A DNA stretch of 30,691 nucleotides, from the NCBI GenBank assembly GCA_019649035.1, contig BMAT01003775.1, positions 346,960 to 377,650 of the forward strand. Direction: 5' to 3'. Both the position numbers and the translations under genes were made by a program. The DNA comes from Elysia marginata (taxonomy: Eukaryota; Mollusca; Gastropoda; Plakobranchidae). Of this stretch, positions 25,508-30,691 are shown piece by piece (within the stretch, counting starts at the first letter, position 1; each line of letters begins with the position of its first letter). The notes under the pieces were generated by a model. The model saw only the letters and a program-made list of their open reading frames with translations, had not been told where the DNA came from and ran no database searches.

Positions 25508-28500
25508 AGTCTCTCTCTCTCTTACTCTCTCAATCGCTCCCTTTGTATATATTGGGTGGGCCAAAAACAAAAAAAAAACGTCCCCAACTTTGAAACACTA
25601 TATCTCTGACGTTTTTTTTGCAATTGTCATATAATTTCGTCATATAATGAATCAACTATTACTTCAATAACACACCAAATGTCAACAAAATCCATTGATA
25701 AATAAGGAAACGGCAGATGTTTTAAAAAAGTTACCAAAACTCATGAAAAACAAACATCGACTTCTGCAGCAAAGCTGTTTTGCAATCCGCGCTGCGCACT
25801 CCGAGCGTACAATGCCAACGCACTGTACAGAGAATTGTAAAAACGGATCTGAAGTGAAAGGCCTACAAACGAATTCCATCTAGCAGATAAAGGGAAAGTG
25901 TGAAACTGAAAGAGAAAAGACGCCTTCCATCGCGGCGCCTTCTGAACAGATTTACCGATGAAGATGTCAAGCAAATTATCTTCACAGATAAAAAAAAAAA
26001 AACACTTTTAGAGATTGACAAAAATGGACAAAATGACGTTGTTTACGGAAGAAAGAAGTCGGACATCCTTTTGCAACGGGTTTACCATAAAAACGAATCG
26101 GTTTTCGCAGAAAGTTATGGTTTCTGCTGACATGTGCTGGAATGGCAAAACCGAGATAGTTTTCCTTGATATGAAACGGAAAACGCCTCCCCTCATATCA
26201 CAAACTTTATCCTCAAAATGACTTTATTCTGCAACAAGGCGGTGCTACTTTGCACACAAGTCGTGCCACCCAAAAATTTCTTATTAATCAAGGAGTTGAT
26301 TTCATTGCCAAAGATGAGTGGCCACCACAATCTACAGATTTGAATCCGATGGACTATGCAATGTGGGACTTTCATGCTGAGGTCTACATGGTTATGGGGG
26401 CAGTCGATTCCCTTCGCTAAAAATGAACTGAAAGCAAAAATAAAGGAGTGCTGGAGACAAACAGATATTGGGGAAGTGAGAAAGTCAATCGCAACATGGC
26501 GCTAAAGAGTTAGAGCTGTTGTTCAGATCTTGGCATTAATAATTTGTCTTACTCAGTGTGTATTTTCATATAAATACCGTAAACAGGCATAAAGTTATAG
26601 GGTGACAAAGTTGAGGACGTTTTTTGGGGGCCACCCGATATTTTTCTCGCTCCCTCTCTGTCTGTTTCTCTGTCTATCCTTGTCTCTCTTTCTCTCTATC
26701 TCTCAATTTGTGCCCTGACCTAATTCTAACCACATTTTAATTTAACCCACCTTGTGCTTTCTTGCCTTCCTGCCCTCCTCCGTGCACGTCATAGCAACTA
26801 ACACCACGCTATACGACCGGCCAGGCTTGCACTTTGTGAGCGTACATGAGTTTGACTCGGGTCCCAGGCAGCACTGAAGCTTGCCATTTATCTCGAGCTT
26901 GTAGCCTTGCAAGTACCTGGAAAAGCAGAGTTAAGTTTTATAATTAACCTGCCTTTCGTAAGACAATTTTGACGTCGCTAAAAATTAAATTTTCAATAGA
27001 AAAATTAAAATTTTACCTCGGTCTCAAGTGATGAGCAAGTTTACTCGGCCTTACTGCAGGCTTCAGATTTTTGTCCTTTTATTAAGCATTTTGTGCAATT
27101 TTCAGCTGACTGAGCTGCATCAGTTTAAAAACAATACACTACAAAACCTTTAGCTTTCTTTGGGCCTCTATATTATTGATTCTAGTGTGTCTAGTATCAT
27201 GCTTAGTTGTTTACTGCCAAATGTCGAACAAAGAATGGAGGAACAACAAATGCAACAAAGTATTTAATGGATTTTTACAAGGCTACTCAACTCACCTGCG
27301 AAGATATTTTGGTGTTCCATCCTGCTCCTTTCCCACCACAGACATGAGAGGTGGCTTCTCCCAGTACAAGCCAGCACTCATCTGAGTGTAGGACGTGACC
27401 AGCACTCGAGGAGGCTCGATGGGTGCCCGAGTACGGGCGTAAAATGGTCTTCCCATGACATGGGCAGTCCGCCGGAACTTCTCCACACTGCTGCCATCCC
27501 AGGCATCAGGCTCCAAGCTCGTCTTCACGCTGACCACCGCCTCGATGACCACACGGTACTGGGCGCCTGGCTGAAGATCTTCGATGGTCAGTGAGTCTTC
27601 TGTGGCAAGGAGATTCACATGACTAGCCACCTGGAGCTCTTCGTCTCCCGGAGCACTGACACCATTTTCCCCTGACCCTCCAGTACGTCTTGACTTCTTG
27701 ACATCTGCCCAGCGGACAATTTGGCCCGTGAGTTTGTTGGAGCCGTGAACCAAGGGCGGCGTCCAGTTAAGAGTCATGGAAGTTGTGGTGGCTGTCGCTA
27801 CTCGAACATTACAGGGTGGCTCTGTGCCTGAGGTTTTCACCAGGACGCTTGAACTTGGCAGCCATGGTGACTCTTCTCTGCTCGCTAGCACATCCTAAAA
27901 CGCAGATGACGGGGAAGGTAGTGGTCACGTTTAGACAGGCTAATGAACATTATATCGCCCAGCTGGTAAAACGCACTTTATATTTAGATCATTTTCAAAA
28001 GTCAGAAAGCATTTAAAAAAAGTTAAGTTTGAACGTCAAATGAGACTTGTATTTGCTGTAACATGGCCGTGTAGTTATAAATCGTCTTTTTGGTGGAAAC
28101 GAAGACAAATATTAAACCAAGCTCCCTCGAGAAGACCTTTTCGTTTCTTTTGACGATAGTCATTTTTATTATAATGGTGATAGTTTAGGTAGTTTAGGCC
28201 ACAGTTATCCCAACATGATCAACAGCAGCCATTATTCTTTGGCACACTTTTCACAAAATTATAAAAGTCTTTTGTAAACCTATCTTGGTTTTAAATAAGG
28301 CAAGATCAGGAGACAATGGATATGCTACAATAATTTTGTAATCTGATGTATACCATTACAATCTAGAAACACTACAATCAAAACTACGCGTATACTGTAA
28401 CTGTGTACTGTTTCAGCTTATGAATGGACAATATATGATGACTTTTATTTTATCACGTGCAATATAAGTAACTGTGATGGATTCTTTTCTTACACTTACA

Positions 28501-30277
28501 TTAAGATTTTAACATTCTAAAGACTTTTGTAATATGCTCTAGGGCATCCCTGTGCTACATGTGTGGGCCTATCACACTTGCTAACATCTATTTATTCACC
28601 TTGCTTGCTGTGCAGTCAAAAGCTGATTAAGTTTTTTATATTCAATAAAAAAACATTTTCTTTGCCTTGTCTTTAAAATATGAGCCAATTTCCTACCTAC
28701 AAACAGTTATCACAAAAGCAATAGCAACAACAATGGTGCCACCACCACCAACAACAAGGCAAAACAGTTAAATTACTACCATACGAAAAATTAAAAAAAA
28801 ACCACTTCAAACTCACCTGAGGGAAACCCCTCAGTGGCTTGAGTCGATGCTTTTCAGGCAGGCGGTCAAAATATTCCTCTGTAACGGCCATGACCTTTAA
28901 CAGATAGTCAGTCTTTTCATTGAGGCCTCTGACCTCTGCAGTGACAGCATCAGGCAAAGTGTCCACAGCCACATGATGGTGGGCGGTCGGCTCTAGGGAT
29001 AAGCACTCCACTCGGATAGCTACAGTGGATGACAGAACAGTGTTAAACGGTGATTTTTACATAAGGCTTATAAATTTGATGCAACTAGAGTAAGTAACTT
29101 GCGAGCCGCTCAAACATGCTTTGAGTTAAAGCCTACCATAAATTACACCTAAACCTTTATGAAATTCTCAACTGCAAAATAGTTATTTGGAACATCTTAA
29201 AACTTCCAAAATATAAACTTTATGACTGTGCCTGCTTAACTCAGCAATTAAAACATAAATAGACTGAGTAATTTCATTATTTTTCCTGGTAAGATTTCGA
29301 TCTCTTCTGGTACTGGTTTATGCCAAGTAAATATAATTTTCCAGGAACGATAGTGTTAAAGTCCAAACAATAGTCTATAAACACAATCCTGGCATATTCG
29401 TTTTTCTTCTGTCTGTGGGTCAGTATTTCGTAAGTGCTACTAGCAAAAACATCGTCAGTAGACCTATTAATCCAATCAGCAAATTGAAAGCAGCAAAGTT
29501 TATTGGTTACAGGAAGCTGAGCACAACGTTTTCAAAGCTTTATCATCACTAATATTTGGGCGACCGGTCTGTAGCAGTTCAATAATTCTGAATAAGGTTT
29601 CTTTGGCACCAGTACGATAGTTGACTGTTTGAACGAGGGTATGTTTGATATAGACCAATTAAAGAATGCTTGATGTAATTATGTAACTAAGGTTAAAAAA
29701 ATACTTAAAATTTTCACTAGGGTTGTTCGAAATTACTCCACAGTTTCTCCTCAAAACAACGTTAAAGTGAAAATCACCCCCCGTTGAGATACAATTACAA
29801 ATAATTGATATGATCTGTCAGATACATCATAATATGCAGGATCTACATGAACAAAATGCCAGTTACAACACACAAAAAAAACCACACGACAATTATACCT
29901 ATGATCTCTGAGCCATGCTCTTTGGGCGGATCCCAGCCGACCTTGAGACTATGACAGGTCAAGGCTACGACCCCTACATTGGAGGGAGGATCAGGCGGAC
30001 TTGCTGTTTTCACCTGTAGCTGCTCTGACTTGGACGACAGGATGAAAGCGTTCAGGCCGTCCGGAGTCTCATGAATTGCTGTGACGAAAAGATGGCGATT
30101 GGTATGGTGGATATTACGTCATAATTATAATATATAGATATGTAGTTTGTACAGAAAGGTATAATTAGTTAGATAAAATTGAAAAGAGGTTTAACCATAC
30201 ATTATTATAAAAAGAAAAACATAATAGAGAGAAGGGACTGGAGACAGAGATAGAGAGAAAGAAAGATAGATAGATAA

Positions 30278-30308
<31 letters not shown>

Positions 30309-30691
30309 CAGAGAGAGAGAGAGAACTCTTTTCACACACACAAACACATGCAAATTTGAGAACCTATACAATATATAAAGCTTCTCAAGATATAAAGAAC
30401 ATATAAACCATTAAACAAACAAAAGCAAGCCATAATCAAAATGAACTACATGCATACGAAAATATGAAATAAAAAGGGTGATACATGTAATTTGAAGAGA
30501 CAAAAATAGAGGGGGAGAGAAGGGGGAAAGCATTTAAGGGACATTATAAAATTTTAATAGTCTGCACTAAATGCACGATACATTTTTTACATAATTATGT
30601 TATGGTAGTTTTTGTAATTAGTGCCAGCTTTCAACAGTTAAAGCGGCAGATAAATCTGCGTGATAATGAAGTCTTCACTTACAAACGCCTT
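12133..30691 (-). CDS. Multi-FN3 protein with thioredoxin-fold domain and basic tail; 5' end outside window
   Basis: I resolved 23 exons: 30683-30691 (partial), 29899-30078, 28817-29019, 27296-27894, 26751-26916, 24517-24643, 24070-24286, 23413-23608, 22975-23054, 22252-22516, 21370-21548, 20882-21062, 20442-20615, 19723-19848, 19089-19243, 18417-18492, 17741-17959, 17112-17269, 16318-16588, 15296-15473, 14157-14258, 13547-13702, 12133-12566. Every junction is GT-AG and every phase joins, giving 1482 residues plus stop. Domains by visible residue: FN3 repeats near 21-125, 154-262, 287-375, 428-515, 530-605, 640-733, 730-822, 829-915 and an interrupted one at 920-1085; thioredoxin fold about 1140-1312 (WTPWCLSS, cis-Pro in GVPTF); Cys cluster 1319-1327; basic Ser/Arg tail 1340-1482. 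No membrane segment is seen in the resolved part, so a cytosolic or scaffold role is plausible but not shown. I do not recognise a named orthologue. FN3 domains usually bind proteins, and the altered active site argues against a normal dithiol oxidoreductase. Confidence 0.88.
13547..13702 (-). CDS. FN3-thioredoxin gene exon: end of thioredoxin fold and Cys cluster
   Basis: Residues 1287-1338. GHIAWHGRYCVFDYASFDAF is the last strand and helix of a thioredoxin fold (compare the G-x-hydrophobic-x-W-x-G pattern). It is followed by CPVFNCDICKSD, a C-x4-C-x2-C cluster that could bind metal. Donor GTGAGT at 13546. Confidence 0.9.
14157..14258 (-). CDS. FN3-thioredoxin gene exon: thioredoxin cis-proline segment
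   Basis: Residues 1253-1286. Contains LLGIAGVPTFLFIHPD: the Val-Pro-Thr cis-proline loop followed by a hydrophobic strand and a PDG turn, the best single signature of the thioredoxin fold here. Confidence 0.92.
14441..14459. repeat. AT dinucleotide microsatellite
   Basis: About nine AT units immediately left of the MITE at 14464. Confidence 0.85.
14464..14636. mobile_element. Short pogo-like MITE (173 bp)
   Basis: The left end CAGTGGAATTCCTGTTTAAAGACC pairs with the reverse complement of the right end, CAGTAGAGCCCCTCTATAAAGACC. TA follows the right end; AA precedes the left, so one side of the target duplication may have mutated. No coding capacity. It lies in the intron between the exons 14157-14258 and 15296-15473, 162 bp from the next MITE. 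Confidence 0.7.
14799..15228. mobile_element. pogo/Tigger-like MITE (430 bp), TA-flanked
   Basis: The left end CAGAGGAAACCTCATAATTC and the reverse complement of the right end, CAGTGGAAACCTCCCAATTT, form terminal inverted repeats. TA flanks both sides (14797-14798 and 15229-15230). Interior words such as TTCGAATCA and AATTCGAATC recur, as in pogo MITEs. The 101-codon open frame at 14682-14987 overlaps this element and is not a gene. Confidence 0.85.
15296..15473 (-). CDS. FN3-thioredoxin gene exon: middle of thioredoxin domain
   Basis: Residues 1194-1252. TYMAVTCGQSG is a beta strand after the active-site helix, then a Ser-rich helical segment with NSWREDRVVWHVTSE. This stretch is longer than the same region in classical thioredoxin, more like a TlpA/peroxiredoxin-type insertion (inference). 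Confidence 0.88.
16318..16588 (-). CDS. FN3-thioredoxin gene exon: thioredoxin active-site region
   Basis: Residues 1103-1193. Begins with YPSYGCCKYQD and a helical linker, then PTVMLFWTPWCLSSQKMMDH: the beta strand and WxxWC active-site start of a thioredoxin fold, with CLSS at residues 1173-1176 in place of CxxC. The N-terminal cysteine is kept and the resolving cysteine is Ser. Donor GTGGGA at 16317. Confidence 0.92.
17112..17269 (-). CDS. FN3-thioredoxin gene exon: end of interrupted FN3-like domain
   Basis: Residues 1051-1102. EQPMYRLSMVSSSEKP has the tyrosine and following strand of an FN3 F/G region, then a Ser-rich loop. Acceptor GAGCAG precedes 17269. Confidence 0.85.
17741..17959 (-). 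CDS. FN3-thioredoxin gene exon: FN3-like B-C strands
   Basis: Residues 978-1050. LTAHLSWQCPQ and LSGYKVLVDGKQYG are the tryptophan and tyrosine strands of an FN3 fold; the preceding helix LTRIEELLEECFNALEN is not FN3. The donor at 17740 (GTAGAC) is required for phase; reading on would hit a stop 16 codons later. Confidence 0.87.
18417..18492 (-). CDS. FN3-thioredoxin gene exon: basic helical insertion
   Basis: Residues 952-977 (first codon split). Short Lys/Arg-rich helix LIRQVGHKLKRIGALSHPL, inserted between the first strand and the remaining strands of the ninth FN3-like unit. Confidence 0.82.
18493..19088 (-). other. Intron, no feature seen
   Basis: AT-rich spacer between exons; no repeat, RNA gene or open frame worth annotating was found. 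Confidence 0.6.
19089..19243 (-). CDS. FN3-thioredoxin gene exon: FN3 linker and first strand
   Basis: Residues 901-951. Contains CPDPPQVTVTLVG, a typical proline-rich start of an FN3 domain, then a charged helical stretch (EERRQIEKF). Confidence 0.87.
19418..19535. repeat. Diverged 60-bp tandem duplication in an intron
   Basis: ATTAAAGCAC at 19418 recurs 60 bp later at 19478. Both copies continue with ATGATAT and an AAAATTATT word at matching offsets. Confidence 0.45.
19723..19848 (-). CDS. FN3-thioredoxin gene exon: second half of FN3 domain 8
   Basis: Residues 859-900. LKKGSYSVYLEIH is the FN3 tyrosine-corner strand. Phase 0 at both ends. Confidence 0.88.
20442..20615 (-). CDS. FN3-thioredoxin gene exon: end of FN3 7 and start of FN3 8
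   Basis: Residues 801-858. SEALVVTWPGS ends one repeat; SSTLKVSWDQPYLTEGLKIK is the conserved tryptophan strand and proline turn of the next. Confidence 0.9.
20882..21062 (-). CDS. FN3-thioredoxin gene exon: FN3 domain 7
   Basis: Residues 740-800. YIAIQWDKPTTYGDALVTGY and VYVNGII are classic FN3 B and C strands; WCHEYAFQVQ is the F strand. Confidence 0.92.
21370..21548 (-). CDS. FN3-thioredoxin gene exon: second half of FN3 domain 6
   Basis: Residues 681-739. THFVRIVACNVN is the F strand; it ends in APPDAPKLSV, the start of the next FN3. Phase-2 donor GTGAGG at 21369. Confidence 0.9.
21735..22112. repeat. Diverged tandem duplication, about 197-bp period, in an intron
   Basis: Copy 1 (about 21735-21910) and copy 2 (about 21927-22112) share ordered words: TTTTCT(C)CTCTT / TTTTCTCTATAGTTTAAGTCAA, GTTTAGAAGCTAAG / GTTTGGAAGCTTAG, AAAAATGC, TTCAAAA and CCTTGAA. 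The matching word at 21860 recurs at 22057. Confidence 0.6.
22252..22516 (-). CDS. FN3-thioredoxin gene exon: end of FN3 5 and first half of FN3 6
   Basis: Residues 592-680. TYRVNVVALSD is the FN3 tyrosine strand; GIHLDWSRFSETEEVSFYRV starts the next FN3. I chose the acceptor CCACAG before 22516 because it alone keeps both phase and the FN3 alignment; the upstream AAAG option runs into a stop. Confidence 0.88.
22975..23054 (-). CDS. FN3-thioredoxin gene exon: short FN3 5 segment
   Basis: Residues 566-591 plus two bases. VYLNDKKAGN is the C' hairpin of FN3 domain 5, ending IPCRPH. Acceptor TTTGTAG, donor GTAAGT. Confidence 0.9.
23413..23608 (-). CDS. FN3-thioredoxin gene exon: FN3 4/5 junction
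   Basis: Residues 500-565. VYHMKVEPAYY ends FN3 4; GPPDSPEIFLRSVD and FCIEWGEPRLFGGVKVKGYQ begin FN3 5. Confidence 0.91.
24070..24286 (-). CDS. FN3-thioredoxin gene exon: FN3-like domain 4
   Basis: Residues 428-499. DISLSWTVQGK and FNIVWYCLDDR are FN3-like strands, less typical than the neighbours (no Pro-rich start). Confidence 0.87.
24517..24643 (-). CDS. FN3-thioredoxin gene exon: acidic linker
   Basis: Residues 386-427. Not FN3: YTALLQDDDNLDESPSDPL is an acidic, probably disordered linker between FN3 3 and FN3 4. Confidence 0.87.
25433..25541. repeat. CT-rich microsatellite, left part
   Basis: Repeated CT dinucleotides with a few interruptions. It encodes only a spurious Ser/Leu open frame. 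Confidence 0.92.
25552..26638 (+). mobile_element. Degenerate mariner-like element (DD37D spacing), TA-flanked
   Basis: Terminal inverted repeats: left TTGGGTGGGCC and, after an A-rich stretch, CGTCCCCAACTTTG; right (reverse complement) TCGGGTGGCC then CGTCCTCAACTTTG. TA flanks both ends (25550-25551, 26639-26640). The element is 1087 bp, near full length for mariner. The plus-strand transposase remnant includes IIFTDKKK (first Asp), MCWNGKTEIVF, LQQGGATLHTS (second catalytic Asp position now Gly) and EWPPQSTDLNPMDYAMW (third Asp). The second and third catalytic positions are separated by 37 residues. Several frame changes make it inactive. Confidence 0.92.
25690..26510 (+). pseudogene. Broken mariner-type transposase
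   Basis: Coding remnants lie in at least three frames: about 25695-25883, 25900-26130, 26015-26221 and 26223-26420. The DDD catalytic triad is incomplete because the second Asp is replaced by Gly. The frame changes and the missing residue rule out an active enzyme. The N-terminal DNA-binding part is the least clear. Confidence 0.8.
26641..26704. repeat. CT-rich microsatellite, right part
   Basis: Continues the CT-rich tract interrupted by the mariner insertion: TCTCGCTCCCTCTCTGTCTG and onward. Confidence 0.85.
26751..26916 (-). CDS. FN3-thioredoxin gene exon: second half of FN3 domain 3
   Basis: Residues 330-385. YLQGYKLEINGKLQCC is the FN3 C strand; KPGRSYSVVLVAMT is the F strand. Five cysteines in this half-domain are unusual for FN3. 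Donor GTGGGT, acceptor TTCCAG. Confidence 0.9.
27296..27894 (-). CDS. FN3-thioredoxin gene exon: FN3 domain 2 and start of FN3 3
   Basis: Residues 131-329, the largest exon. PPCNVRVATATTTSMTLNW opens FN3 2, LQPGAQYRVVIEAVV is its F strand, and IEPPRVLVTSYTQ with AGLYWEKPPL opens FN3 3. A Gly/Ser-rich loop (RRTGGSGENG) extends FN3 2. Its G+C content is markedly higher than its introns. Confidence 0.93.
27895..28816 (-). other. Intron, no feature seen
   Basis: AT-rich; contains a short CAA/CCA-rich stretch near 28720-28760 but no gene or transposon that I can recognise. Confidence 0.6.
28817..29019 (-). CDS. FN3-thioredoxin gene exon: second half of FN3 domain 1
   Basis: Residues 63-130. AEVRGLNEKTDYLLKVMAVT is the FN3 L-x-P/E-x-T-x-Y corner; ends RLKPLRGFPQ. 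Donor GTGAGT. Confidence 0.91.
29491..29553 (-). mobile_element. Possible relic of a retroelement end
   Basis: On the minus strand the words TGATGATAAAGCTTTGAAAA, CGTTGTGCTCAGC and CCAATAAACTTTGCTG follow in order. This resembles the hairpin-like 'GATGA...GAAACGTTGTGCTC...AATAAA' ends of Penelope-like or related retroelements in invertebrates. No coding part is seen. Confidence 0.25.
29899..30078 (-). CDS. FN3-thioredoxin gene exon: first half of FN3 domain 1
   Basis: Residues 3-62. SPPDPPSNVGVVALTCHSLK and VGWDPPKEHGSEII are the Pro-rich start and tryptophan strand of a typical FN3. Acceptor GTCACAG, donor GTATAA. Confidence 0.92.
30237..30325. repeat. GA/GATA microsatellite
   Basis: Mixed GAGA, GAAA and GATA units in the intron between the first two visible exons. 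Confidence 0.9.
30683..30691 (-). CDS. FN3-thioredoxin gene, partial exon at the window edge
   Basis: Nine bases before the donor GTAAGT at 30682. The frame given by the next exon reads Gly-Val and one base of a Ser codon. The exon continues beyond the window. Confidence 0.7.

Larger units (their letters stand above)
24644..26750 (-). other. Intron with mariner relic and CT microsatellites
   Basis: A 2.1-kb intron. The part from 24644 to 25430 shows no gene or clear repeat; the rest holds a CT tract split by the mariner element. Confidence 0.8.

Noticed and set aside
25443..25634. Ser/Leu-rich open frame
   Set aside because: Translation of a CT microsatellite.
30165..30371. Ser/Leu/Ile-rich minus-strand open frame
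   Set aside because: Translation of the GA/GATA microsatellite.
1..30691. Bacterial-type features, CRISPR arrays, operons
   Set aside because: Spliced exons with GT-AG introns and animal gene families show that this is metazoan nuclear DNA; no spaced direct-repeat array was seen.

Overview
This is a eukaryotic (metazoan) genomic window. It has spliced genes with GT-AG introns, very AT-rich introns and intergenic DNA, exons that are clearly richer in G+C, microsatellites, and several TA-flanked DNA-transposon relics. Gene content and repeats suggest a lophotrochozoan, most likely a mollusc; this is an inference, because no single base-level marker proves it.

Left end (about 1-1083, minus strand): a broken reading region that resembles the zinc-binding N-terminal part of RAG1, as found in molluscan 'N-RAG' mobile elements. 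It carries an in-frame stop and at least two frame changes, and it runs off the left edge. About 840 bp away and pointing in the opposite direction (plus strand, 1923-8237) is a complete three-exon gene for BRK1/HSPC300, the small coiled-coil subunit of the WAVE regulatory complex that activates Arp2/3. Its second intron (4.7 kb) contains a 491-bp pogo/Tigger-like MITE with repeated subterminal motifs.

Middle (about 8.2-12.1 kb): convergent 3' flanks with no coding sequence that I can support and one assembly gap (11446-11731).

Right two thirds (12133-30691, minus strand): one large gene. I resolved 23 exons whose phases all join cleanly, giving 1482 residues to the stop codon; the 5' end lies beyond the right edge. 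The product is an array of about nine fibronectin type III domains, then a thioredoxin-fold domain whose active site reads CLSS in place of CxxC, a small cysteine cluster, and a basic Ser/Arg/Pro-rich tail. I do not recognise it as a named family. Its introns carry two pogo-like MITEs, a dead mariner element of DD37D spacing lodged in a CT microsatellite, a 197-bp diverged tandem duplication, and GA/GATA and AT microsatellites.

BRK1 has a well-known role in actin nucleation. The FN3-thioredoxin protein has no visible functional link to it; they are simply convergent neighbours. The points most worth a second look are the FN3-thioredoxin architecture with its altered active site, and the RAG1-N-terminal-like relic.
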